NCBI GenBank assembly: GCA_022559985.1
Contig: JAFJTR010000089.1
Span: 1 to 64,000, forward strand
Length of the DNA: 64,000 nt
Reading direction: 5' to 3'
Source: Parastagonospora avenae f. sp. tritici 18332-5
Lineage: Eukaryota; Ascomycota; Dothideomycetes; Pleosporales; Phaeosphaeriaceae
Shown: positions 11,684-23,313 of the stretch, one piece after another
Layout of the letters: the number at the start of each line of letters is the position of its first letter
How positions within the stretch are numbered: position 1 is the first letter of the stretch
The notes under the pieces: model-generated
What the model saw: only the letters and a program-made list of their open reading frames with translations
Databases searched by the model: none
Told to the model about the DNA's origin: nothing
Position numbers and translations under genes: made by a program

Positions 11684-13917
11684 ATGCCCAAGGAACACAA
11701 GAAGCGCGGCCGCCGCGAGGAGCAGAAAAAGCGGAAGCGCGACCACGACGACGCCGACGCAGCTCCGAAGCGATTGAAGAAGGAAGACGACGTCGAGGTT
11801 GAGTCCATCGAAAATGGTGAGGCGTTCCACCATGAGGAGCCCGTCGACGTCACCAAGCTCGGCGAGCTCACCTACTATGGCATGCTCGACGAAGAGGAGC
11901 AGGAGTACTTCAAGCGTGCCGACGAGATGCTGGAGCTGAACCAGTTCGAGGATGCCGAGGCGCGCAGCTTATTCCTCGCCAGCGTGTACAAGGAAGCCGA
12001 CGGGAAAGAGCTCAAGATTGCGAACAGCCAGTCGTGCTCGCGCCTGCTGGAGCGCCTAATCCTTCTTTCCTCGCCAGACCAGCTGAAAAACTTGTTCCAG
12101 AAGTTCAACGGACAGTAGGTGCACCCATCGTTCCTTCCATTCTGCATGCACTAACCAGTCGCAGCTTCCTCAACCTTGTGCAGCACCGCTTTGCCTCCCA
12201 CTGCTGCGAAGCACTTTTCATACATGCCGCCCCCGTCGTCACTCTCGAGCTTGCCGAACCGCAGACCCTACAGACGCCGCCCTCTTCAGATCCGAATACT
12301 ATCATTGTTTCCATGGAGAGCTTGTTTCTTTACACCCTGGCCGAGCTAGAGGAGCACTTGGGCTACCTGATGACCGACCGCTTCGCTTCCCACGTCCTAC
12401 GAGTTCTGCTCGTCGTCCTTTCTGGTGCACCACTCGCGAAAGAGAACAAGAACAAGTCGGTTTTGCAGAGCAAGAGGAAAGAAAAAGTCGGCATTGCAGG
12501 AACGGAGAGAGGGCAGGATTGGGTGTTAGAGAAGCGACCAGTGCCCAAATCTTTCCTGGAAGCTTTGGAGAAGACCATCAACGCCAGCGCTTCCACCCTC
12601 GATACCGCGAACCTTCGCCTCCTCGCCACACATGCTCTCGGCAACCCCACGCTGCAACTGCTGCTCAAGCTGGAACTCGCGCACTTCGGCAAATCGAGGG
12701 CAAAGGATGAAAATTCAATCATCCACAAGATGTTGCCGGACGACCCCATCGCAGAAGGTACAGAAAGCGCTGCCTTCATCAACGGCCTAGTGTACGACCC
12801 CATTGGCTCCCGACTACTGGAAACCATCATCGAAAGCGCACCCGGCAAGTTGTTCAAGCAGATCTACTCAGAATTCTTCAAGGAACGAATGGGCAGCCTG
12901 TCACGCAACGAAATTGCTGGCTACGTAGCTGGCAAGATTCTGGAAAGATTAGGAAAGGACGACCTGGACGAAGCGATGCGCCAGATTGTCGAGCAGATTC
13001 CCAACCTCGTCGAGCGAAATCGAACGGCTATTATCAAGACTCTGCTCGAGCGATGCATAGCCCGCGACGTGGACACATCACTCATCAAGGATCAGCTGGA
13101 AGCAGTCTACAGCGGTCCCCATGGCTTTGAGGTGACGCGCATTCTCAGAGTCAGTGAAAGCCCAGCCGAGAATTTGAAGCAGAACGGCAAGCAGGATCAC
13201 TCGCCAGAAAAGGTTCACGGATCGCTGCTGGCGCAAACGATGATGGCAGTCGATGGCCCTCTAGGTGATCTCATCTTCGATTCGCTCGCCAAACTTACCC
13301 CGGAACTTTCAGTCCAGCTTGCGCGCGACCCCACCGCATCGCGAACACTCCAGGCCGCACTAACTGCACAACATGCGTCGGTCATTTTCCGCCGCAAGAT
13401 GATACAACAATTCTACGGTCACGTTGGTGAGCTAGCGCTCGATCCTGCAGCCTCCCGCGTCATCGATGCTGTCTGGCACGGCACACATGGTCTGGCGTTC
13501 ATTCGCGAGCGTATCGCAGAGGAGCTTGCCGAGAACGAGAACTCACTCCGAGAATCCTTCGTTGGTCGCGCGGTATGGCGAAACTGGCGCATGGATCTCT
13601 ACAAGCGAAAGAGGGGCGATTGGGTCAAGCAGTCGAAATACACCGCGGGCAACGACGGCTTCCAGTCTTTCCCCGAGAGCAACGGGGAGTCTTCCGCGAC
13701 ACCTCCGCATCGTCAGAGCCATGCTCAGAACCAAAGAGGCGGCAAGCACATGAGCGCGATCGAGCTTGCTAGGCAAAAACATGCTGCGAAAGCGGTAGAG
13801 GCGAAGAAAAGGGAAGCGCAGACAGACAAGAAGATCAAGAAGGAGAAAAAGGATAAGCACGTTGGTCTCACTGAGAGCAGCAAAGGCAAGGAAAAAGCAA
13901 GTGTCGTGGCGCAATAG
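11684..13917 (+). CDS. NOP9: Nucleolar Pumilio-repeat protein Nop9
   Basis: Exons 11684-12114 and 12165-13917 give about 727 residues, normal for the family. The 50 bp intron starts gtaggt and ends cgcag. The N-terminus is basic (KKRGRREEQKKRKRD), followed by LGELTYYGMLDEEEQEYFKRAD, a segment typical of Nop9. Pumilio-like repeats run through most of the protein (NSQSCSRLLERL, HRFASHCCEALF, DPIGSRLLETI, DPTASRTLQAAL, DPAASRVIDAVW). The last 100 residues are lysine-rich. Nop9 binds pre-rRNA near the 3' end of 18S in the 90S/pre-40S particle and restrains Nob1 cleavage. The ATG at 11684 follows an A-rich context; the frame continues upstream only through non-ATG codons. Confidence 0.92.
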
Positions 13918-14409
13918 CGAGCATCGATTGCGCGTAAAGACATTTTCTTCGATCGGCATGGCAAAAGGCGTTCTCTTTAGGCACGGGGGTAATGTCACGA
14001 CACCAAGTTTCTTGATTCATCTCTAGATACCATTCTACACGACAATTTGAGCACTTTTACACTTTCCAGCCCAACGGCTTTTTCGCACCACTCAGGTGTC
14101 CCAACATGTTACCCTGGAAGATCTGTTCACACTCCCGCCTCGGCCCTTCTGACTTCCAAAATTTTCTTCGTATAGCAGAATCCGACAAGCCGATCTTGAG
14201 CGACGCCCCGGCCTAAGATCTTATGTGCGTGAATCCTTCAAGTTTTGATTACTCAACAAGGATTATTCAATACGTATAAGACTAGACGCTAAGGCTGACG
14301 ATCCACTACCGTCTTCGTCTTCTGTCGTCTTTGTCCTGCATACTGACGACAGTACACTAAATCAACTTACATTTTCAAATCCTTCACAACATTAGTAGTG
14401 CATACAAAC
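13918..14409. other. Intergenic region NOP9 to decarboxylase
   Basis: About 490 bp with no coding potential that I can support. It should hold the NOP9 terminator and the decarboxylase promoter and leader (the last 100 bp are rich in short CT and CA stretches). Confidence 0.6.
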
Positions 14410-16224
14410 ATGTCTGCAACTAATGGTACCAACGGTGCTGCGCAGGCAGAGACACCGCTCAACCGCGCGGACGAAGTCAAAGACGTAAGTGCAAAAGTCT
14501 CGGATTCGGGTTCGGAATGAGGTTCCGATCATTCCGAGGACATGTCCTTCATATCGTCATGTCGTGGGTTGCTGTACGACATGGCAATTCCAGAACCCAA
14601 AAAGACTAAACCATAAAACACACAATATTGACGAGAGACTTTAGCTGCTCACATCCCTCCAAGATTTGATCGTCCCCTTCATCGCCGCAGCAGATGAAGA
14701 CGCTAAAACCAAGCACACCGGCCACGGTCTCAAGGTCGAAGGCGGCGGTCCCAGAACTACGCTAGTCGAGCACCATCCCCCCAAGAAGCTTGAAAGCATC
14801 TTGAAGAAAGAGTTGGAAATTAGTAATGATGCAGGTGGAAAAGAAGGCTTGATGACGCTCGTGGAAACGATTCTCAAGTACAGTGTCAACACGTGGGATC
14901 AAGGCTTCTTGGATAAGTTGTATGCAAGTACCAATGCTGTGAGTGATTTTAATTGATTGAGGACGACTACAGGACTGACTAATGAGCAGGTTGGACTTGC
15001 CAGCGAACTCTTGCTCGCAACTTTAAATACAAACGCATGTCCATCCTCCTCCTCCCATAATGCCCAATAGCCAATAATCGTAACCAGGCACACGTCTACC
15101 AAGTCTCCCCCGTCCTCACCCTCATCGAAAAACACACAACCAAATACCTCGCCAACCTCTTCAACCTCCCGTCTTCCACATCCGGCGGTATCTCCCAACC
15201 CGGCGGCAGCGCCTCCAACGCCACCGCCATCGTTGTCGCGCGCAACACTCTCCACCCCTCAACCAAAACCCACGGCAACGGCAACTTGAACCTGAAGATC
15301 TTCACGTCCGCCCACGGCCACTACAGCGTCGAAAAAGCCGCAAACCTCTACGGCTTCGGCACATCCAGCGTGATCCCCATCCCCGTCGACTCCGCCGGCT
15401 GCATTATTCCCACCGAATTTGAAAAACTCGTCCTCTCATCTAAGGAGAAGGGCGAAACACCCTTCTTCCTAAACGCCACAGCCGGCACAACCGTCCACGG
15501 CTCCTTCGACCCCTTCGCCTCACTATCCACCATCTGCCGCGCACACAACATCTGGCTGCACATCGACGGCAGCTGGGGCGGGCCCGTCATCTTCTCGCCC
15601 ACACACGCAGCCACGCGTCTGGCTGGCGCACGCCTCGCAGACAGCATCACCATTAACCCGCACAAAATGCTCGGCGTCCCGCTGACATGCAGCTTCCTGC
15701 TCGGCGCGGATATGAACGCTTTCCACCGCGCGCTCACGCTGCCTGCGGGGTATCTGTTCCACAACGAGGCCGGCACACAGGCGCAGGACATTTATGATCT
15801 CGCGGATTTGACGCCGCAGTGCGGGCGCAAGGCGGATAGTCTCAAGTTCTTCCTGGCGCTGCAGTATTATGGCGCCAGCCACTTTCAAAGGGTTGTGGAG
15901 ACGGGGTATGCGAATGCGGAGTATTTACTGCAAAAGTTGAAGGATAGTGGGAGGTTTGTTGCGATTAGTCCCGAGCCGTTGCCGTGCTTGCAGGTGTGCT
16001 TTTATTATGCAAAAGATGGGAAGTTGGGCGGGGATGCGGAGGGGAATAGTAAGGCAACGGCGGATATCGCGAATAGGCTGATTAGTCGCGGGTTTATGAT
16101 TGATTATGCGCCGGGCGAGAAGGGCAAGTTCTTCAGGGTTGTTGTAAATGGAGGGACAAGGACCGGTACGCTGGATGGATTAGTCAAGGCGCTCGAGGAG
16201 ACTGCGAGCGATCTAGGATTTTAG
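14410..16224 (+). CDS. Group II PLP-dependent decarboxylase (glutamate/cysteine sulfinate type)
   Basis: Four exons: 14410-14484, 14645-14938, 14990-15034, 15088-16224, about 516 residues, the usual size. Substrate-side and cofactor motifs are present: NTWDQGFLDKLYAS, PGGSASN, HIDGSWGG (HVDAAWGG in glutamate decarboxylases) and the PLP lysine in INPHKM, about K331. The third intron has a GC rather than GT donor (gcatgt at 15035); exon 3 contains no other possible donor and both flanks (ELLLATLNTN and HVYQVSPVLTLIEK) are conserved in the family. Whether the substrate is glutamate, aspartate or cysteine sulfinate cannot be told from sequence. PLP enzyme, likely cytosolic. Confidence 0.88.
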
Positions 16225-16508
16225 AACATTGTTGCGGTGGTTAGTATCAAGCTGCAACCAAATATCGGAAGAGAAACACGACACAAAAAGGCGTTTTTCA
16301 TAACTTGTTCATTCAATTGAGATTCGGATATCTATGCTACATGATGCATGTCTTCATGATTCATGATGGCGCAAGAAATGCTAAGCACACTACGCAGACA
16401 TTGGCTGCCGGTGCGCATGATGAGTGATGAAGAAAATGACATGCAGAACTGTCAGCGTATTGCTGAATCTCGTAACTTAGGAGAGTATAGCCCAATCATT
16501 GCAGCATG

Positions 16509-17927
16509 TTACTGCATGATACCCCAGAAGCGCTCGGTGTTGTAGGTCGAGGCATCATCGGACTTCCAGGGTGAGTCGAATGCGTTAAACAAGATCATGT
16601 CGTGATCAAAGCTCTCCCGTATAGATGCCATAGCGATCTTCTGGTTCTCTTGGGAAGGTACCGCGTTCTGCTTTGGGTCGCCCTGGTGAGGCCAGCCAGA
16701 CTCTGTGACGACGACGCGCTTGTTGTTGCAAGCTTGCTTGACCATGGCGACCTGAGATTTGACAAAAGAGCCGGCGTCCTTGGGCTGAACATTTCCGTCG
16801 AAGAAGGCGTGGATATTGACCATGGCGACGTCTGCAGCTTCACAGATGGCGGGGTTGCCAATCATTGCGGGGGCAGTCTCGACCGCGCCTACAGGTCCAT
16901 TGTATCCGAGGCTTCGAAGTTGACCCCGAGCCTGGTGGATGGCATCGACCACCTCCGAAGCTGTCATCGCCCCGGACTGAACCCGCTCATTCTCGACCGA
17001 GAATAATGCGATGACGCTCCAATCGCCTCTAGCATACTGCTTGATAGCGTCCTTGTAGATCTGGATAACTCCATCGATATCCTCTGTAGGACGCCAGATA
17101 CTAGCCACAAGCTTCTGGTTGTTCTTGACGGCGCTTTCGAGGATCTGAGGGACGCTGTTGCAATCGTTTCCGTATAGTCGGATGACCTTGAAATCCTTCA
17201 TCTGGTCCAATTCCTTGGCGACCTGGTCTCTGCTCTTGCAAGCGGTGTTCTGGCCCGAACCAGTCAAAACATCGTACGTAACACCAAGCGGGAGACTATC
17301 GTCTTCCTTGCTATCAGCAGGCACAGACGACGACGAAGCAGGAGGTGGAGGCGTAGCGGACTCAACAGAAGAAGGCGCCGGTGGCGGAGAGGTGGTAGAC
17401 GGCTGTGCCTCTACAGAAGTTGGCGCGGGAGTTTCTGGAGCCGCATAAGTCAGGCCGCCTTCCTTCTTGACTGATGATGGTGCAACATCTGAGGTAGTCA
17501 AGATGGGTGAAGCCGACGCAGACGATGATATAACAGGTGGCGCTGGCACGGCCGACGACGACGCAGACGATGATGTAACAGGCGGAACTGACGCGGGCGA
17601 TGATGACGTGGGCTCTGGTGTAGGCACAGACTCAGTCGTCTTTTGAGGAGCTTCAGGAGTCGTAACGACTGCCACACTTGACGAGCTCTTGCTGAAGACT
17701 TCGGTGGTAGTCGAGTAGGGCGTGCCGTTCTCGTCGACGTAGACAGCGACATTGGCGACAGTTTTGGTGACGTAGACGACCTCGGTGACCAGAGCGCGTT
17801 TGTTTACTGTAACTGTTAGCTCTGACAACAATCTGCGCGAGTGCTGGTGGTTACCAAGCGGTCGGCCGGAGGTGCTGCCCACGAGGACGCCCACTACGAG
17901 CGCGCCTGCCAAAGCGATAGACTTCAT
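16509..17927 (-). CDS. GH17 cell-wall beta-1,3-glucanase/transglycosylase (Scw-type)
   Basis: Exons 17927-17855 and 17806-16509 give about 456 residues. The 48 bp intron (gtaacc, branch gctaac, acceptor tacag) is in frame and stop-free, so the unspliced reading is also open. A signal peptide (MKSIALAGALVVGVLVGSTS) is followed by a KR site (NKRALVTEVVYVT), then about 130 residues of Ser/Thr/Pro-rich linker, then the GH17 catalytic domain from GVTYDVLTGSGQ to the C-terminal WGIMQ. The nucleophile motif TESGWP is intact. The acid/base motif reads FSVENERV where most relatives have VGNE; the catalytic Glu after Asn is kept. Such proteins are secreted and remodel wall glucan. No GPI-anchor signal is seen. 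Confidence 0.88.
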   Translation of the reverse strand: MKSIALAGALVVGVLVGSTSGRPLGNHQHSRRLLSELTVTVNKRALVTEVVYVTKTVANVAVYVDENGTPYSTTTEVFSKSSSSVAVVTTPEAPQKTTESVPTPEPTSSSPASVPPVTSSSASSSAVPAPPVISSSASASPILTTSDVAPSSVKKEGGLTYAAPETPAPTSVEAQPSTTSPPPAPSSVESATPPPPASSSSVPADSKEDDSLPLGVTYDVLTGSGQNTACKSRDQVAKELDQMKDFKVIRLYGNDCNSVPQILESAVKNNQKLVASIWRPTEDIDGVIQIYKDAIKQYARGDWSVIALFSVENERVQSGAMTASEVVDAIHQARGQLRSLGYNGPVGAVETAPAMIGNPAICEAADVAMVNIHAFFDGNVQPKDAGSFVKSQVAMVKQACNNKRVVVTESGWPHQGDPKQNAVPSQENQKIAMASIRESFDHDMILFNAFDSPWKSDDASTYNTERFWGIMQ

Positions 17928-20277
17928 GGTGAGTATGAAGCGAGTGTTATGGAATGTTGCTGTTAATTCAGAGCGCCGGTGTTGACTAGAGTGACTGTTG
18001 TCGAACGTGGAGCAGAATCGAAGGTGAATGCAAGTGGAGTAATGAACGACAGACTGCGCTGCAGTGAGGAGAAGGAGAGCGTGTCGGACTGGCCGAGTTA
18101 AGAAGCTTCTTGCCAAAGGAGAGGTAAAGACGGTTTGGTGGTGGAAAGTGAGTGTTATGTAAGGGCGTCTGTACGACTTGCGAGCGCCTCGTGCCTGCCG
18201 TGGAGATCGATTACTAGCGCCTTGGCGTCAACGCCGAAGGGCAATCGCAGGCGGGGAAAGTGTTGTCGTTGGGTCGAGAATTTGGAGGTGCAAACGGACC
18301 TGATAAGGCAGATGTGGGGTGAAACGCGGACTCGTTGGTAAAATGAGGACGAGGTACTGAAACACCCAAGATACACCAGGCACACTCTCAGCATCTAGAG
18401 CCAAGGAAAAAGACATTCGATCCAAGATGACGCCTGAAATTGGATATCGAATCCAGAGGGAGAGACAAGCAATCGCGCCAGCGCCAGAGACTAGGCCATT
18501 CTTTGAAAGGAACAAGACACGATCACGAAAGTGACAGAAAATTGATAGTTGAGGTTGAACTTTTACTGGTTCGAGACAGAAAAGGAGATTATGTATAAAC
18601 AGAGCCATAAGTGTTGAAGGTGCAAGTGTGATGCGTGGTCGCATTGGTGAGACCAACGCAGTCTGCAATCACATAAAATCACAATAGTGTGATGCACAGC
18701 AAATGATGCGTACAGCGCGACCTTACCACTAGCATCTCATGACGTACAAACGTCGATCTAAAGTTGAAAGATGTTTGTGATGACTGAAAAAATGATGGTG
18801 GCCGATGACTTGGAAACGAACAGAAATCGTATACTACCTGCTCAAGCATAGCAAACACTAGCTCAGTATATGGGAGATTTGCTCCGTCGTCGTCCTGGTA
18901 GCTTGTGCTGCGCACTTTGTTCTGTCAGTGAGTTTTTGGCTTTATGCTCTTTGGCGTCCCTCGGTATACGATGTGCGACACAGGCTTCGGAATCTTCAAT
19001 AAGGACGAAGAAACCTTTACAGCCACACATGCATCCAGTATACACCATATAACGAGATCATTCATGAACATTATGCGATGCCTTCCCTTGCAGGTCGGTC
19101 CCATGAAAGGTGCGGGAACGCACGAGTATGATGCTGTAAGGGGGAGGAAGATGACAGAGTGCGCGCTCGAAATAGACAGTGCACATGGAAAGCTCTTTTC
19201 CTAGGAATGTTAAATATCTTAGTGTGTACCAGCCTCTTGATAGATTTGGAGTTCAAATGGTTCAAATGAGTGAAGATCGAATGCTGGACAGCAAACGCGA
19301 AAAGGAGACGCACCGCGAAAGCGGGGCACGTGTCCCACAAACCTCACGGCGCCAATATCGCGGGGTAATGTGCGTCTCACCTTCGACACATCAAACTACG
19401 GACAGAGACAGAAGACTTGTGCGCATAAAAAAGAGAGGGCGATTGGGGAGGTGCGATGAGGTTACGACGAGCTTTCCACCTGGGGCACATTCAGACGTCC
19501 ACGGGTCCGACCGCGTTGCTCAGGCCAACGCGCACGGCCAGCACCTTCCTTGTCCGCCACGAAACGAATTCCCAAATCGCGGTCCGCTTTTGCGCAAGGA
19601 CCGCAGCTGGCTAGCGCTGCAAACTTGGAGAGCAGCACACCTGTTGTAAGTGCGCCCACATTGTAAGCAGAACAATAACCGGGTCAATATAAATTATATA
19701 ATCTGCGGTTGTTTTTGTGCAGTGCGAGGATTTGTACGAACTCATTTCTTGCCTTTTACCAGAAGTGACCGCGAGTCCCGCACAACACTGCACTTACTCA
19801 ATCTTTGGAACCAAAACGTCGAGGATTCGATCCTCACTTTTTGCCATTTTGATATCCATTTTTCCTTTTTGTACCTGGCTATGGAACCTCATTTCAGGTG
19901 TCCAAAAGTTTTTTGCTGATCACGATGAGCGAGACATTATGCTTTTTGAGAACCCAGTAGACCGACAAATACCACGCGTTTTCCGCACCACTTCAGTCCA
20001 TGCACCGCCGCCTACCATTCGTTTTCTTTACACGCTGAACGTAGTGGCACACACCTTCTTACAGATTAAGGAAGAGATGGACATGCTATGGACTTCTGTC
20101 CTCTTGGTTCCATTGAAAGACGTGTTCGTCATATGAACTATGCACATGATCTGGATCCTCTTAAAGTTTGCAAAAGTAATCAGCACGAGCATGATGTAGC
20201 AAGCATGAAGTAGTATAAAAAGGGTTGCTTCATACTCACCCTCGCTGTCGCTACCTACCCACAGAACACCCAAAGTC
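17928..20277. other. Sparse interval upstream of the GH17 gene
   Basis: About 2.3 kb with falling GC content. Open frames at 18228-18668 (-), 19179-19649 (+) and 19717-20136 (+) show no domain and no consistent splice structure. The proximal 300-500 bp should contain the GH17 promoter. I see no gene, tRNA or repeat family in the rest. Confidence 0.5.
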
Positions 20278-20827
20278 ATGGCAGAGATTGACAAAATCTA
20301 CAAAGATCAAATCATATGTATGTACATCTTCAAGCTACACATGGAACATCGCTAATTATGTATTGTAGCCAATGCGAAATTTATATGGGGTTTATGGGCA
20401 GACTACGACGTCGTCACAGCTACCAACAACCAAAATGAACACTCGTGTATTCTGGTCACTTAGGACAATCGACCCAAGGCGCCAGGAGACTCACCAGGTG
20501 CGGCGGCTATGATTGACTCTCCACGACACCCCCATCTCGATTCAACAGAGGCTCTCAAAACTCTACACAGGTAGATGGATGCGAAAATGCATATGGAGCT
20601 TAGTAGGTCTACTGAGTGCTTTCATCGTGATAAGATTACTAACACGCGACTGATAGCTGGACGACCTGATCGACATGACCCGCCCGAACATCGATATCCT
20701 CGCTTTATATGGCTCGCGCAACAAGAATGGTATCCTCCAGCCCAACCACTGCCATTTCGGACAAGGCCAACAGCAACCCCGGGTTCAACCTCCGCGCCAG
20801 CCCAGTAGCTCTCTCCAGGTTTACAGC
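20278..20827 (+). CDS. Possible small spliced gene or gene remnant
   Basis: An ATG at 20278 opens MAEIDKIYKDQII and is followed by an excellent intron (gtatgt at 20318, branch gctaat, acceptor tgtag). The next exon reads SNAKFIWGLWADYDVV before a TAG whose last two bases could be an acceptor. A later block after a second good-looking intron (gtagat...ctgatag) reads LDDLIDMTRPNIDILALYG and a Gln/Pro-rich tail to a stop near 20827. I could not join all blocks in one frame: the junction before LDDLID is off by one base. It may be a real gene with an intron I misplaced, or a frameshifted remnant. No family recognised. Confidence 0.3.
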
Positions 20828-20969
20828 ACTTGCTGAGCTAATAGGCCCCATCATGTGACCCGAACGAAGGGCAGTAAGAAGAGTTTCGCAGTGGCAGTAC
20901 TGTGAACATTTGATCTAGATCGTGACAACAGATATCAGTCAATACTTACAATTAATTTTACCTCGCAAA

Positions 20970-23026
20970 TCAACACTTCATCTTAATTCCCCTCCTCTTC
21001 TCCGCCTCCCTCCACTCAAACATGAACTGCGCGCCCGTGAATAGCGCAAAACACGCCGTCCAGAAGAACACCTGACCATCCCACGTCCGGAAAATCCCTT
21101 TGAGAAGCCCATCCAATCCATCCAAGCCCAGCGCGAACCCCACCAGATTGGCCGTCATGAGCATGAGAATCTCGCCCACCGCCCCAACGCCACACAGCCA
21201 GCGATACGTATCCGGGCTATCCTTCCACTTCCTCGCCGGAAACACCCACGCCGCGAGAAGTTCAGGCAAGACGAACAGCGTAACAAGCCACCCCCACATC
21301 AACAGTCTCAGCTGAATGTCATGCCAAATCGCAATGAACGTGAAGACGACGAGATAGTTGACAACAGATCTGGCGCGCCCCCACATCCCGGGCATGGCAC
21401 TGCCACCTAGCGGAATGTACAGGTACCGCAAACTCCACTTGTTGAAGCTGCGATGCCAGCCGCGCCAGAACTGCATGACGCTGTAGTTGTCGCTCATGCA
21501 GCGCACCATGTTTTCGGGCGGGTCGATACCGTCCAGCAGCGCCCAGAGGCGGAAGAAGCGCCAGGGAATGAGGAGTTTGAGCCAGATGTGCTTGAGGTTG
21601 AGGAAGCCGAGCATGCTCAGTTGCGCGGACGTGTATTGCGCCCAGTCGGGTTTGGCGTGGAAGATGGCGACCATGTACATGTAGTGGATCATGATTTCCA
21701 TGCTGAGGAGGACCACGATGAAGCGGATTAGATACATGGTGGTGCGCTTGGAGGTGATGCTGTGTGGGCGGTAGCGCTGTTGGGATATCCAGTCGTTGAA
21801 GGTTATGATTGGGCCGGCGAGGTAGAGGGGCGAGTACATGGTATAGGCGAAGTAGTTGCGGAAGCTGAAGTCTTGGAGTTTGGCTGAGATGGTGACGCGA
21901 TCGCGCTCGGAGAGGTTGGAGGGGTCGAGTTGTTTCTTCTTGGATGGTTATTAGCTTTACTTATAATGAGATGCAGGGGTGTCATACCTCGAGGGCATTG
22001 TTGTTTCGAGAGTTTAAGCTCCAGTAGTAGTCCAGATTGAAGCTGACGAGGCGGAGGATAGTGAAGTTGAAGAGAACTTCCCAGCGGGACATGAGACCGC
22101 CATAGCTGTCAAGGGTGTGGCCAAAGTTTGTAGCTGGCTCGCCTTTCTTAGACACAGAGGCTGGAAGGAACATGCCGAAGATGGCGGCGTAAGAATAGCC
22201 TTTACTGAACTCGTTTGCAAACAAAGTGCCGACAGCAAAGATCCAGGTAGCGGCTGGGACGTATTGTCTTTGTAACTTGGTCGCAATGCAGTAGTTGGCG
22301 TAAAGAATTGCTACGATCTTGAAGGTCGAGAAGCCATGTAACACACTAAGGAAGACACAAGCAAAGATGACATCAAAAGACACACGCTGATTGAGACGGG
22401 CATCTGCAGCAGCAGCAGGAGTCAAGCCCATGGTAAGACCTCCATTGCCTGTCGATGGCCTCACCTTAGTGTACGTGTCAGCTCTCCAGAAGACGTCGTA
22501 GGCCCTGCGAAGTAAAGGATGCAGCATAACAATGACCAAGAGAGCTGGTATATTCTGTCGGAATCCTGCATATTGTTGATCGACGTTGTCCTTAGACTGT
22601 CAGCATGAAGAACTATAGGAGTATAGAAGATTACTCACCACCTTCCGACCAGGTATCCACCCGTCAGACAGTAGGTGGGAGTACTGGGAGTATGTATGAT
22701 GTGATTCTTAGTCGATTAGTATATATTGAGTACTCTATGATCGATTACCTACCCTTAGAGCAGTCGTACGGCAGCTTGAGCATCATGAATATGGAGGCAG
22801 ATATGGTCACATAGTAGACATAGAACTCTGTTGTGTTCCATCTCGCCGGTTGGATATTGTCCCCTAAGCCTCTACTCTTGCTCTTTGCATCATCTGTCGG
22901 GAGTGGACCCGCTGGGTCGAGTTCAGCATCTCTCAGAGCTTCCTTCGGGGGTGCGGTGGCTGGTACGACGAAGCGAGTGTCGAGGGTGTCTAGGGAGTAG
23001 AGCTGACGGAAAAATCGGAGAGCCAT
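20970..23026 (-). CDS. GUP1: MBOAT acyltransferase Gup1
   Basis: Four exons: 23026-22753, 22706-22639, 22590-21988, 21938-20970, about 637 residues. The small second exon restores the conserved SHxxYxxYxxLLSDGWIPGRKVD segment. Many membrane helices follow. MBOAT signatures are present: YTMYSPLYLAGPIITFNDW, the RGWHRSFNKWSLRYLYIPLGG block, and the catalytic histidine in FIAIWHDIQLRLLMWG. In yeast Gup1 sits in the ER and adds a very long acyl chain to lyso-phosphatidylinositol during GPI-anchor remodelling; it was first named for glycerol uptake. Divergent from ARP4 with 287 bp between start codons. Confidence 0.93.
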
Positions 23027-23313
23027 ATTGAATCCTCAGCTATCCACTCATGTTTTGAACATGCAGTACGGCACAATGCACGGGTGAGGGTGAGTAGCGT
23101 AGTCGCGTGGGGGGGACTGATACGGAGTGAAGTCGAAGCTCTACGCGACAACATTTGAGTTCCGCGATGCGACAGCTTCCTTCCAACACGAACACCAGCG
23201 CCCGCCCCAACGACTCCAGCAACCATTCAAAACCCCAGCACGACGTGCCAATTGATTCACTGATACTAAAAAAACATATTTGCAATCCCCGCGCTCTGCG
23301 ATAGCCGTGCGCG

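Noticed and set aside
19179..19649. 156-codon open frame in the sparse interval
   Set aside because: Composition is not protein-like and no homologous motif was recognised.
19811..19835. tRNA T-arm-like palindrome gaggattcgatcctc
   Set aside because: No acceptor, D or anticodon stems could be placed around it.
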